Positions 1 to 7,975 of a DNA stretch of 41,452 bases are shown here, in pieces; position 1 is the stretch's first letter, and each line of letters starts with the position of its first letter. The translations under genes were made by a program, and so were the position numbers. The stretch is from Helicobacteraceae bacterium. GTDB lineage: Bacteria; Campylobacterota; Campylobacteria; Campylobacterales; SZUA-545. The stretch lies in NCBI GenBank assembly GCA_031286325.1, contig JAITUT010000024.1, positions 1 through 41,452 on the forward strand, written 5' to 3'. The notes under the pieces are model-generated. The model saw nothing but the letters and a program-made list of their open reading frames with translations. It ran no database searches and was not told the origin of the DNA.

Positions 1-1
1 T

Positions 2-403
2 GACGATCTAGCAGGTCCCGATGTCAACAATAACGGCGTACGAGACGACGTAGAGAACTACATAATTAAAAAATACCCAGACGAAAGGCAAAAAAGAGCG
101 TTGCTTCAATTTGCGAAAAGTCTGCAAAAAGAGATATTGACGGATAAAAATGACGAAGCCGCCATTAGAGCAGCTTTTGAGAGCGGATTGAAAGCGGTGA
201 GTTGTATGAGAGAAGTATTTCCGCCAGACATAGGGGAAAACAAGAGCGCGACACATAAAGAAATTGATTCAATAACTGTGAATACAAGAGTTCGTCTTAA
301 AGCGTATTACGATTTTGCCAAAGCGCTTTTCAATCGAAAACTGAGTTTTGCAGTAATTAACGACCCAACTTGGCGCGCTACGAAAGGGGATACTTGTGAG
401 TAA
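2..403 (+). CDS. Putative lipoprotein, 5' end cut by window edge
   Basis: The reading frame is open from the first bases of the window and ends with TAA at 401-403. It matches the complete gene at 2553-3176 almost residue for residue from that protein's Asp-Asp-Leu-Ala-Gly-Pro stretch onward, so its signal peptide and first part lie before the window. The visible N-terminal part contains DVNNNGVRDDVE, which resembles a calcium-binding loop of the EF-hand or dockerin kind; that is an inference from Asp/Asn spacing. The rest is a charged, mostly helical domain with one Cys in SCMREVF and another at the C-terminus (GDTCE). The stop overlaps the GTG start of the hydrolase gene by 8 nt, so the two are probably translationally coupled. 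No function is known to me. Confidence 0.75.
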   Translation, partial: DDLAGPDVNNNGVRDDVENYIIKKYPDERQKRALLQFAKSLQKEILTDKNDEAAIRAAFESGLKAVSCMREVFPPDIGENKSATHKEIDSITVNTRVRLKAYYDFAKALFNRKLSFAVINDPTWRATKGDTCE

Positions 404-1694
404 GAAATTTCTAGTTATTTGCATCTCTTTTTTCTTGCTTTTTGGCAACGTTAACATATATGCGGCTAGCGCTTGTGACCGCGATATAACAATAGGGTTT
501 TTCAATGGAGTTCTAAACACACACGAGCAAGCAGAGGAGTCTCGTACTTTTCTAATGGGTTTATACGGGACGACAGGACCTAATGGCGAAACTTTAAGTT
601 ACGAAGTTTTCTATAACCACACAGCAAGTATAGATGATTTTTTAGAAACTTTCAAAGCTTTGCAATATTTAGATTTGAACGGCGTAGAACAAGAGCTATC
701 GGAGAGCTATGAATTGTTTGACGCTATTAGAAATGGCGAGGGACCTTTTTATGAACAAATTGCGCCGTTCATAGCGGTCGCTGCTAATAAAATAGAGATG
801 GAGTTTACTAAAGCTCTGATAAATGTTTTTGAATATTTTGATAACTCTCCGACAGCCGCAGACCTTGCCGAACATCGCTCAAAAATAAATAGGTTATTTG
901 CGGCAAATAACAAACTTCTTTTTGTGGCGCATTCGCAGGGCAATCTTTTTGCCGCTTTTGCTTATGATTACGCTGTTGGATTAAAAAGCGAAAAATGGGT
1001 GAAAGTCGTTCATATCGCGCCTGTAATGCCGGTAAATCAATTAAAAGGTCCTTATGTGTTGGCATCCTCAGATCGAGTTGTTTTGTTGCTGGATATAGTA
1101 ACTTTTGATACGCCTAATCCGACTGATGTCGTCCCTATTTATTTTAATCCCTTAACACTGACTTTCAGACCGCCGGGCGCGAATGGCAATAGAGATCCGT
1201 TTTTGTCGCACGGTTTTGCGGAAATATACATAAATCCCAATTTTACTACCGCGCAGAAAATCAGGCAATATATGAATGAAGCGATCAAAGCAATGGCTGA
1301 ATCCCTTTTCACTTTTGAGCTAAATTGGAGCGGGATGGATTGGCGGTTTGCCGTAGAAATGCTGATCACAGAGCCGAGCGGCAATCAGATAGATTTTATG
1401 AATAATATGAGTAGTGTAGGCTACTATGACGCTAATCGTATTTCGCCCGATTATTATATCGCTAGCTGTAGCGCCGCGAATCTTATCGAGGGGATATATG
1501 AATTTAGGCTAACCAGAGCGTATTATGGGTCTGGTTATAATGACGCTTCTATAGGGTCGGCGGAGGTAACTACATACAAAAGCGATTCGTTAGAGATTAA
1601 GTATTTCGACTTTGCAAATTACTCTCCAAGCCACACAATTAAGATAGTAGTCGCAAAGGAGGCAAACGGCGACTACGCTATCTCGTGGCAGTAA
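396..1694 (+). CDS. Secreted alpha/beta-hydrolase (lipase-like)
   Basis: This 432-residue protein starts at a GTG that overlaps the upstream lipoprotein gene by 8 nt. Residues 1-24 form a signal peptide ending in NIYA, so the protein should be exported. Around residue 178 the sequence LLFVAHSQGNLFAAF contains A-H-S-Q-G, the nucleophile elbow of alpha/beta-hydrolases, with the Ser as likely catalytic residue. The early FFNGVLNT segment is compatible with the first strand and oxyanion region of this fold. The acid and His of the triad cannot be assigned by eye. The coupling to a putative lipoprotein suggests a lipoprotein-hydrolase pair acting at the cell envelope, but the substrate is unknown. 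A decayed second copy lies at 3169-3340. The hydrolase call is fairly secure; the lipase activity is a guess. Confidence 0.7.
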   Translation: MSKKFLVICISFFLLFGNVNIYAASACDRDITIGFFNGVLNTHEQAEESRTFLMGLYGTTGPNGETLSYEVFYNHTASIDDFLETFKALQYLDLNGVEQELSESYELFDAIRNGEGPFYEQIAPFIAVAANKIEMEFTKALINVFEYFDNSPTAADLAEHRSKINRLFAANNKLLFVAHSQGNLFAAFAYDYAVGLKSEKWVKVVHIAPVMPVNQLKGPYVLASSDRVVLLLDIVTFDTPNPTDVVPIYFNPLTLTFRPPGANGNRDPFLSHGFAEIYINPNFTTAQKIRQYMNEAIKAMAESLFTFELNWSGMDWRFAVEMLITEPSGNQIDFMNNMSSVGYYDANRISPDYYIASCSAANLIEGIYEFRLTRAYYGSGYNDASIGSAEVTTYKSDSLEIKYFDFANYSPSHTIKIVVAKEANGDYAISWQ

Positions 1695-1765
1695 TTTATG
1701 TTTTTCTGTGTGAAAATTGTTGAAAAACTCTGTTTCCATATAACTGCGGCATTTCGCGCTTCCTG

Positions 1766-2359
1766 CTACTTATTGTTTCTAGCCATTTTTATCAGACCTT
1801 TTATGAGTCTGCTGAAACTGAATGGTTCTTTTCCAGTAGCTTCTTCTCCGTCGTTTTTACGTTTCTCTACTTCATTATCTATAATTTTAATCTCATCTTC
1901 TAACGCATAGACAGGCTTACAAAACCATTTCAAAAATGTCGCGACTACTGCTACGCCAATACAAACAATATAACATATTTGTTTAATCGCAGTATCTGAT
2001 ATTAATACGATAAAGTATGAAATAATGCAAATATAGATAAGAATAAAGTACCATTTATCCAACTTCTTGTTGTGTTTGGCGTTCGCTTCAAGTTGTTCGC
2101 GCAACTTTAACCGCGTTGCAATAAGCTCTCGATCGGACTTACTGCGAAAGAATTTTTTTGACCTTGCCGAAGTATTATCATCATTAGGTCTAATTGCGCA
2201 CACCCAAAAAATAAATAGAAACGGAACACTGAGGATCACAGCCATTTTAAAATTGTCTCCTTCGTAAAGAAAGCAACACGCCAAAAAAATAAATAGAAGT
2301 GGAATGCTGAGGATTATGGACATTTTAAGATTGTTTCCTTTGTAAAAAAGCCAATTCAT
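1766..2359 (-). CDS. Small multi-pass membrane protein with internal duplication
   Basis: I place the start at the ATG at 2357-2359 because AAGGAA lies a few bases upstream. The frame extends 40 residues further to another ATG at 2479, which has no ribosome-binding site. The resulting 197-residue protein begins MNWLFYKGNNLK and has two near-identical hydrophobic segments, SIILSIPLLFIFLACC and AVILSVPFLFIFWVC, created by a 78-nt tandem duplication. A charged cytoplasmic linker follows, then two more membrane helices around KWYFILIYICIISYFIVLI and ICYIVCIGVAVVATFL, and a charged tail ending ARNNK. I do not recognise a family. It lies antisense between the two copies of the lipoprotein-hydrolase unit, so it may have been inserted there or trapped by the duplication. 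Confidence 0.55.
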   Translation of the reverse strand: MNWLFYKGNNLKMSIILSIPLLFIFLACCFLYEGDNFKMAVILSVPFLFIFWVCAIRPNDDNTSARSKKFFRSKSDRELIATRLKLREQLEANAKHNKKLDKWYFILIYICIISYFIVLISDTAIKQICYIVCIGVAVVATFLKWFCKPVYALEDEIKIIDNEVEKRKNDGEEATGKEPFSFSRLIKGLIKMARNNK

Positions 2360-2515
2360 TAGTTTTTCCTTTGTAATAGTAGAAATAGCGATATAATCGC
2401 ACTTGTTATCATAGCAATTAACTATTTTGCCTTGACCAGAGTCTTTGAAAGTATGAACGAGTAAGATAGCCGCCAACATTTTTGAATGTTGAAGCTACAA
2501 AGCAAGTTTTTATAT

Positions 2516-2521
2516 TATAAT
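2516..2521 (+). promoter_or_regulatory. Putative -10 box of the lipoprotein gene
   Basis: TATAAT is a perfect -10 hexamer preceded by a T-rich stretch, as is usual for Campylobacterota sigma-70 promoters, which often lack a clear -35. It is 31 nt before the ATG at 2553, leaving room for the AAGGGG ribosome-binding site. A small hairpin (AACATT, 4-nt loop, AATGTT) lies just upstream at 2475-2490. Confidence 0.45.
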
Positions 2522-2552
2522 CCGCTTAATTCACCTTAAAAAGGGGCGATCA

Positions 2553-3176
2553 ATGTCAAATTTAAGTTTCTTGCGCGCGGCTACTCGATTTACGATCGCG
2601 CTTGCGATCATATTCTTTTTCGTAGGTTGTAGCGGAGGCGGCGGCAGTAGCAATTCCGATTCGTCTTTACCGTCTAATGGTGGAAGCGGCAATCCTCTCG
2701 CAGAGGGCAGAACTCCGCTTGAAAGACTAATCGAAAAGTACGAGAGCGAAAAGTCGCTCGAGTTAGATCGCTCTGACGATCTAGCCGGTCCCGACGTCAA
2801 CAATAACGGCGCGCGCGATGACGTAGAGGACTATATCATTAAAAAATACCCAAGCGAAGGACAAAAAAGAGCGTTGCTTCAATTTGCGAGAAATGCGCAA
2901 AAAGAGATATTGGTAGATAAAAATGACGAAGCCGCCGTTAGAGTAACTTTTGAAAATGGATTGAAAGCGGTGAGTTGTATGAGAGAAGTATTTCCGCCAG
3001 ACATAGGGGAAAATAAAAGCGCGACGCATAAAGAGATTGATTCAATAATCCTAAACACAAGAGCTCGTCTTAAAGCGGATTACGATTTTGCCAAAGCGCT
3101 TTTCAATCGAAAACAGAGTTTTACAGTAATTAATGAGCCAACTTGGCGCGCTACGAACGGGGATACTTGTGAGTAA
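2553..3176 (+). CDS. Putative lipoprotein, complete second copy
   Basis: This 207-residue protein starts at an ATG preceded by AAGGGG. Residues 1-24 are a lipoprotein signal with the lipobox FFVGC, followed by the Gly/Ser-rich linker SGGGGSSNSDSS. A short charged helix leads to GPDVNNNGARDDVEDY, which resembles a calcium-binding loop, and then to a helical domain with one Cys in SCMREVF and one at the C-terminus (GDTCE). It is nearly identical to the truncated gene at 2-403, so the pair is a recent tandem duplication. The last bases overlap a GTG that opens the remnant of the partner hydrolase, reproducing the 8-nt overlap of the first unit. Its role is unknown; the pairing suggests a partner or anchor for the exported hydrolase. 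Confidence 0.75.
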   Translation: MSNLSFLRAATRFTIALAIIFFFVGCSGGGGSSNSDSSLPSNGGSGNPLAEGRTPLERLIEKYESEKSLELDRSDDLAGPDVNNNGARDDVEDYIIKKYPSEGQKRALLQFARNAQKEILVDKNDEAAVRVTFENGLKAVSCMREVFPPDIGENKSATHKEIDSIILNTRARLKADYDFAKALFNRKQSFTVINEPTWRATNGDTCE

Positions 3177-3340
3177 AAAATTTCTAGTTATTTGTCTCTC
3201 TCTTTTCTTGCTTTTTGCCAACGCTAATATATATGCGGTTGCTCCTTAACGTATTATGAGTTGGGATATAATGACGGTTCTATTGGCGGTTCGCGTAGCC
3301 TCTTATCAAGAAGCCTTCAGAATTAGCCTAAATCCCGTTA
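3169..3340 (+). pseudogene. Remnant of a second alpha/beta-hydrolase gene
   Basis: A GTG at 3169 opens the same signal peptide as the hydrolase at 396 (MSKKFLVICLSLFLLFANAN) but reaches TAA at 3247-3249 after 26 residues. Immediately afterwards, in another frame, bases from about 3251 match the 3' part of the intact gene around 1520-1557: YYELGYNDGSIG here against YYGSGYNDASIG there. About 1 kb of the middle, including the nucleophile motif, is therefore deleted, and the junction is frameshifted. The exact 3' limit of the remnant is uncertain because the similarity fades after about 3290. Confidence 0.75.
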
Positions 3341-3412
3341 GATCGCGGACTTCACCAAAACTCCACAAAATTTTCGTAGAATTACGCGTTAATTTTCCTA
3401 AAAGGAGTCTTT

Positions 3413-4822
3413 ATGAGGTTTCAAGCGGTGATTTTGGCGGCGCTTTTTGCGGCGATATTCTCATTCAGCACGGCGCTTTTAGCCGACAAGATAGAGTTTC
3501 AGGACTTCAAGAGCGCCGTAGCGCGCGAGCAACCCACAGGCGAAAAGATCGCCTCGTACTCAAAAATGCTCAAAGAGGCGCGCCAAAACGTGGTTAATAT
3601 CTCCACGCAAAAGAGCGTGAAAAACCAACAATTTCAGCATCCGCTCTTTAACGATCCGTTCTTTCGTGAGTTTTTTGACAACAGGGGTTTTTCCGTGCCG
3701 AAAGAGCGCGTGGAGAGATCGCTAGGCAGCGGCGTGATCATCAGCGCGGACGGTTATATAGTTACGAATAACCACGTGATCGAGGGCGCTAGCAAAGTGC
3801 TAGTTACCCTCGCGGATAGCAAAGAGGAATATGAGGCGAAAATTATCGGCAGCGATCCCAAAAGCGATCTGGCGGTGATAAAAATTGAGGCGAAAAAATT
3901 GCGCCCCGCAGTATTTTTTGACTCCGACAATGTAGAGGTTGGCGATCAGGTATTCGCGATCGGCAATCCCTTTGGCGTTGGGGAAACGATCACGAGCGGA
4001 ATTGTTTCGGCGATCAATCGTCAAAGCGTTGGGATCGTGGAATATGAGGACTTCATTCAAACGGACGCGGCGATCAACCCAGGCAACAGCGGCGGCGCGC
4101 TTGTAAATTCCACAGGCGCGCTCGTGGGCATAAACAGCGCGATCCTAACCCGTAGCGGCGCGAGCCACGGCGTAGGCTTTTCAATTCCTAGCAATATGGT
4201 CAAGCGTATCGCAAAACAACTCGTAGAGAGCGGCGCGGTCAGCAGGGCGTGGCTTGGCGTGGGCATAGCCGACCTCAAAGACGATCAGCAGGAGTTTTAC
4301 GCGCGTAAAGAGGGAGCTTTGGTAATGAGCGTAGAACCCAAATCGCCCGCCGAAAAAGCGGGTTTGAAGCGCGGCGATCTGGTGGTGAAAATAGATGGCA
4401 AAGCGATTGACGGCGCAAATTCATTGCGCAATGTGATCGGCGGTTACGCGCCGAACGCGAAAGTGGCGATTGAGATTGTGCGCGACAAAAAATCGCGCGT
4501 GGTGAACGCGGTTTTGGGTTCGCAGGAAAAAGCGGCGGAGAGCGCGGCAAAGAGCGATTATCAAGGTTTGAGCGTCAGCGAACTCAATGACGAGACCAGA
4601 TCGCAGTTAAGGATCGCCAAAGATACGCGCGGCGTGGTCGTGCGCGAGGTCAAAAGCGACTCGGCGGCGGAGAGCGCGGGCTTTAACGAGGGCGATGTGG
4701 TGGTGCAAATTGAAGAGAGCGAGATCGCGTCGATCACCGACTTCAAAAAAGCCGTAAGCGGCAAGGGTAAAAAGCGTTTTTATATATTGCGGCGCGGAAT
4801 TATATTTATGGTCGCGCTCTAA
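3413..4822 (+). CDS. htrA: Periplasmic serine protease DegP/HtrA
   Basis: This 469-residue trypsin-like protease and chaperone degrades or refolds misfolded envelope proteins. A signal peptide covers residues 1-24. The catalytic triad is visible as His121 in TNNHVIEGA, Asp152 in KSDLAVIKI and Ser226 in NPGNSGGAL. Two PDZ domains follow: the first from about 260 (RAWLGVGI to SRVVNAVLG), the second from about 375 (YQGLSVSEL to the end). This is the usual two-PDZ DegP layout and length. The start is supported by AAGGAG eight bases upstream. The gene follows the decayed hydrolase remnant and appears monocistronic, with a strong hairpin just after the stop. In Campylobacter and Helicobacter, HtrA is also secreted and cleaves host junction proteins; whether that applies here cannot be told. 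Confidence 0.95.
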   Translation: MRFQAVILAALFAAIFSFSTALLADKIEFQDFKSAVAREQPTGEKIASYSKMLKEARQNVVNISTQKSVKNQQFQHPLFNDPFFREFFDNRGFSVPKERVERSLGSGVIISADGYIVTNNHVIEGASKVLVTLADSKEEYEAKIIGSDPKSDLAVIKIEAKKLRPAVFFDSDNVEVGDQVFAIGNPFGVGETITSGIVSAINRQSVGIVEYEDFIQTDAAINPGNSGGALVNSTGALVGINSAILTRSGASHGVGFSIPSNMVKRIAKQLVESGAVSRAWLGVGIADLKDDQQEFYARKEGALVMSVEPKSPAEKAGLKRGDLVVKIDGKAIDGANSLRNVIGGYAPNAKVAIEIVRDKKSRVVNAVLGSQEKAAESAAKSDYQGLSVSELNDETRSQLRIAKDTRGVVVREVKSDSAAESAGFNEGDVVVQIEESEIASITDFKKAVSGKGKKRFYILRRGIIFMVAL

Positions 4823-4846
4823 ATTCGCGATCTTTGAGCGAAAGGC

Positions 4847-4868
4847 AAGCCTCTCGCGCGAGAGGCTT
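4847..4868 (+). terminator. Palindromic hairpin after htrA
   Basis: AAGCCTCTCGC followed by its exact reverse complement makes a 22-nt perfect palindrome 25 nt after the htrA stop. The stem is GC-rich, but no run of T follows, so it is a candidate terminator or mRNA-stabilising hairpin rather than a canonical intrinsic terminator. Confidence 0.4.
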
Positions 4869-4887
4869 ATCAAGAAACCCGCGATCT

Positions 4888-4950
4888 CGTCATTACCGTT
4901 TTGACCCGCGATCTCTTATATGAGATTTGCGGCTTTCTACGGAATGACGG
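4888..4950. repeat. Inverted-repeat element with CGTCATT arms
   Basis: CGTCATTACCG at 4888-4898 and CGGAATGACG at 4940-4949 are inverted copies with one extra base in the first arm. Between them lies a smaller dyad, ATCTC-TTATAT-GAGAT, at 4911-4926. The arms resemble the ATGACGG-type intergenic repeats common in proteobacteria, but only this copy was noticed in the window. Confidence 0.35.
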
Positions 4951-5125
4951 GATTAAATTTCCTACGAAAATAAATCTGCCGCCGCGCGCCGCGCCAAAAG
5001 TTACTCGAGAGATAAAAAGAAAATCAAAACGCCGCGAAACTCGCCGAAAAAAGCGGGATCGGAAATATCTTCCTTGCGAGCGTTGAGGAGCATTCAACTT
5101 GGGCGAAAAGGGCTGGAGGCTTGCT

Positions 5126-5302
5126 ATGAGCGCCGCCAAAGGCAATCAAAACGCGCGCAAAGCCGCAACTCGCGAGGCGCGCGGCATAATTTAGGCAACC
5201 GCGACGTAGAAAGTCCTGCTCGTAGCCGCCGATCGCAAAGACGGTTTATCGCTCGCCTCTTTTATCCGCGCCGCCGCCCTCAAAGCCTTGCGCGGCGAGT
5301 AA
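5126..5302 (+). pseudogene. Small ribbon-helix-helix-like gene with two in-frame TAG codons
   Basis: An ATG at 5126 with GGAGG six bases upstream opens MSAAKGNQNARKAATREARG, typical of the N-terminus of small basic DNA-binding proteins of the ribbon-helix-helix antitoxin kind (DUF1778-like). The frame meets TAG at 5192-5194 and TAG at 5207-5209. It then continues, with no frameshift, into KVLLVAADRKDGLSLASFIR and AAALKALRGE before TAA at 5300-5302. The second part is the characteristic helix pair of such proteins (G-L-S-L-A-S-F-I-R-A-A-A). The two amber codons sit where the recognition strand should be. Other genes here, such as dapB, end with TAG, so decay by nonsense mutation is more likely than recoding. 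No toxin partner is visible beside it. Confidence 0.5.
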
Positions 5303-5371
5303 GAAAATTACGCGCTAAAAGACCAGCAAATATAGGGCGGATTTAAGCGGCGGATTTAATCAGTTCTTGAA

Positions 5372-5436
5372 TTTGAAATCTCCTAAAAGTGAAATTTGAA
5401 ATGAGAAAATCCCGCCCGATTTAAGGAGATTTCAAA
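5372..5436. repeat. 13-bp inverted repeat downstream of ftsK
   Basis: TTTGAAATCTCCT at 5372-5384 and its exact reverse complement at 5424-5436 flank a 39-nt spacer. It lies 70-130 nt beyond the end of ftsK. It could be a loose terminator or a relic of a small mobile element. The rest of 5303-5505 holds no gene that I can support. Confidence 0.4.
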
Positions 5437-5505
5437 CTCCACTTTCGCTAAAGATATTTCAAAAGGCATTTGACAAAATCAGCGTCGCAATGACCGTGAG
5501 CGCGA

Positions 5506-7728
5506 TCACAGAATTTCGCGCTGCCCTTTACTATTCTGCTCGCTCAAAACTCCCGTTTTTTCCAGCTGTTCTACGAGCCGCGCCGCGCGGTTATAGCCGA
5601 TCTGCAAACGCCGCTGAATGTAACTAATAGAGCTTTTGTGCTCGGTTAAAACGATATTTTTCGCCTCTTCGTAAAGCTCGTCAATCTCGTTGTCGCCCAA
5701 ACCCTCCGCGCTGCCGCCCGCGAGGTCTTCGGCTTCCATTAAGAAACTGTTGTCGTAATTCGGCGGACGCTGGGATTTTAAAAATTCCACGATCTTTTCA
5801 ATCTCCGCCTCGCTGCTAAACGGCGCGTGAAGCCGCACCAAACCTACCGATCCTGGCGGCGTGAATAGTAGATCGCCGCGTCCTAGCAAACTCTCCGCGC
5901 CCTGCGAATCCAGAATTACTTTTGAGTCAATTTTCGTCCCCACGCGATAGCTAATTCGGCTCGGCAAATTCGCCTTAATCAGCCCCGTGATCACATCTAC
6001 GCTAGGACGTTGCGTGGCGACAATCAGGTGAATCCCGCTCGCCCGCGCCATTTGCGCCAGTCTAGCGATCGCAAGTTCCGCGTCTTTGCCGCCGTTCATC
6101 ATCAAATCCGCTAGCTCGTCTATCACAATCACGATAAACGGCATCGGCTCAAAACTCTCTTTGGCGGCGAGCGCGTTGTAACTCTCAATATTTTTCGTCT
6201 TGGTCTTCGCCATAATTTCGTAGCGGCGTTCCATCTCTTTTACAGCGTTGGCGAGCGCGGCGATCGCCTGCTTGGGTTTGGTAATTACAGGCGTCAAAAG
6301 GTGCGGAATGTCGTTGTAAACGCCAAATTCCAGCATTTTAGGATCGACCATTATAAGGCGCAAAGCGTCTGGAGAATTGCGGTAGAGGAGCGACAAAATC
6401 ATCGCGTTAATTCCCACGCTTTTGCCGCTGCCTGTCGTACCCGCAATCAAAAGGTGCGGCAATTTTTTGAGGTCAGTTACAAACGGATTTCCCACAATAT
6501 CCTTGCCGAGCGCGATCGTAAGAGGACTCGCGGCTTCTTTGAATAGCGGGCTGTCAAACATTTCGCGCAGGTAGATTGTCTCAAAGTTGGCGTTGGGAAT
6601 CTCAATGCCGATCACATCTTTACCAGGAATCGGAGCTTGAATACGGATCGTCTGTGCGCGCAGAGCCATCGCGATATCGTTCTCCATACTCGTAATGCGC
6701 GAAACTTTCACATTCGGCGCGGGCTTAAACTCAAAGGTTGTTACCACAGGTCCCGTATAAGTGCGCACGACATCGCCGTCAATTTTGAAAGTTTTGAGTT
6801 TCTCCAAAAGCTCGGCGACTTTCAGGTCAATTTCCGTCTCATTTACCTCGTTTTTGCTGTGTTTGACCTCGCTTAGAAATGACAACGGCGGCAAAACGAA
6901 ATCTTTCGGCTTATCCGTCCTGCCCTTTTCAACTTGCTCCAAAAGTTTTTTATTTTCCTCCAATTCGCGGACGATCTGCGCGCCGCCGTGTCGTTTGGAG
7001 CGGGTTATCGCGGGCGCGTCAAAGTCGTCATTTTCAAAAGACGAAGCCGCGATCGAGGGCGCGGGCGAAAAAGTCTCTGGCTCCAAAGCTAGTCTAGGCG
7101 CGGGTTTCTCGTATTCATAACTAGACGAAACATTCACAGGCGCTTTGTAGATAGATCGCGGCTGTTTCTGCGGTATAAACGGCTGATCTTCTACGCGATC
7201 CTTTGACGAAGGCAACATATCTCTAAATGTATCAGCCGCGCCGGCTCGAAAATCCCTGAAACGCGCCGAAAAACTCTTGAAAAATTTAGATTTCACGAAT
7301 AAGGCGAGCAACTCTAAGATCGTTACGCGAAACGCCAGAAACCAGCCGTTTAAGATCATAAAAAACGCTATCACCGCCACGCCCACGCTTCCCACAACAG
7401 GTTTCGCGCCCTCGCAGATCATAACGCCGATTTTGCCGCGCGCGAACCACAACGCTTGCAATATGAGCAGCGCGAAAATGAAGAGCAAGATCGCGAAAAA
7501 AACCTCTACAAATCTGCGCATAGTCTTCGGCGCGTAGCGGTAAGCGCGCCACAAGACTAAAAAGCCTATCGGCGGCGCGGCATAAATGAGCGGTCCAAAC
7601 AGCGGCGTGATAAATTTCACGAGTTTGTATCCGTAAATCCCGACCTCCGCGATCCCGCCCGCGTAGAGCGCAACGGAGAAATAGAGCCAAAAACCCACGC
7701 CTAATAAAAAAAATATCTCTCTTTTCAC
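5506..7728 (-). CDS. ftsK: DNA translocase FtsK/SpoIIIE family
   Basis: This is a septum-located, ATP-driven DNA pump that clears and aligns chromosomes during division. The N-terminal 150 residues contain about four membrane helices. A Pro/acidic linker of about 130 residues follows, then the motor: the beta-domain around EFKPAPNVKVSRI, Walker A GTTGSGKS at about 430-437 and Walker B IVIVIDELADLM. The C-terminal gamma winged helix contains SYIQRRLQIGYNRAARLVEQ and would read the orientation sequences. About 740 residues is typical of Campylobacterota FtsK, which have a short linker. No ATG is available; I chose the GTG at 7728, and a TTG two codons upstream is the alternative. The upstream region is shared with the divergent MORN-repeat gene. 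Confidence 0.93.
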   Translation of the reverse strand: MKREIFFLLGVGFWLYFSVALYAGGIAEVGIYGYKLVKFITPLFGPLIYAAPPIGFLVLWRAYRYAPKTMRRFVEVFFAILLFIFALLILQALWFARGKIGVMICEGAKPVVGSVGVAVIAFFMILNGWFLAFRVTILELLALFVKSKFFKSFSARFRDFRAGAADTFRDMLPSSKDRVEDQPFIPQKQPRSIYKAPVNVSSSYEYEKPAPRLALEPETFSPAPSIAASSFENDDFDAPAITRSKRHGGAQIVRELEENKKLLEQVEKGRTDKPKDFVLPPLSFLSEVKHSKNEVNETEIDLKVAELLEKLKTFKIDGDVVRTYTGPVVTTFEFKPAPNVKVSRITSMENDIAMALRAQTIRIQAPIPGKDVIGIEIPNANFETIYLREMFDSPLFKEAASPLTIALGKDIVGNPFVTDLKKLPHLLIAGTTGSGKSVGINAMILSLLYRNSPDALRLIMVDPKMLEFGVYNDIPHLLTPVITKPKQAIAALANAVKEMERRYEIMAKTKTKNIESYNALAAKESFEPMPFIVIVIDELADLMMNGGKDAELAIARLAQMARASGIHLIVATQRPSVDVITGLIKANLPSRISYRVGTKIDSKVILDSQGAESLLGRGDLLFTPPGSVGLVRLHAPFSSEAEIEKIVEFLKSQRPPNYDNSFLMEAEDLAGGSAEGLGDNEIDELYEEAKNIVLTEHKSSISYIQRRLQIGYNRAARLVEQLEKTGVLSEQNSKGQREIL

Positions 7729-7789
7729 GACCAATCTTAAATGTAATTTCTAGCGGTTTTGCGAGCGCGGTTTGCCGATCCCGCGAGCG

Positions 7790-7847
7790 CCGCTTAACGC
7801 CCGAAACTTCGGATTTTAGCGTTTTTACATTTAGCGGCGTTAAGCGG
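7790..7847. repeat. 12-bp inverted repeat enclosing an flgL-like fragment
   Basis: CCGCTTAACGCC at 7790-7801 is the reverse complement of GGCGTTAAGCGG at 7836-7847, in the divergent region between ftsK and the MORN gene. The enclosed bases 7805-7835 resemble 10152-10182 inside flgL, with only two differences over about 31 nt. The dyad could form a hairpin or bind a regulator. Confidence 0.45.
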
Positions 7848-7975
7848 GTGTTTTTATGGGTTTAGCTTTGTCAATAAACCTCGCGAATTTGTCGTTAGCT
7901 CTCTTAAAAAACCCCGATCTCTCGCGAAGATTTAAGTAAATTTCGCTAAATTTCAGAATACAAAAAAGAGAGAAG

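Noticed and set aside
5192-5209. Reassignment of TAG to an amino acid
   Set aside because: dapB and the gene ending at 40180 use TAG as normal stops with homologous or sensible ends, so global recoding is not supported.
5074-5346. Arg-rich 90-residue frame in the htrA-ftsK gap
   Set aside because: Its composition is that of random GC-rich DNA. The meaningful frame here is the broken ribbon-helix-helix gene at 5126-5302.
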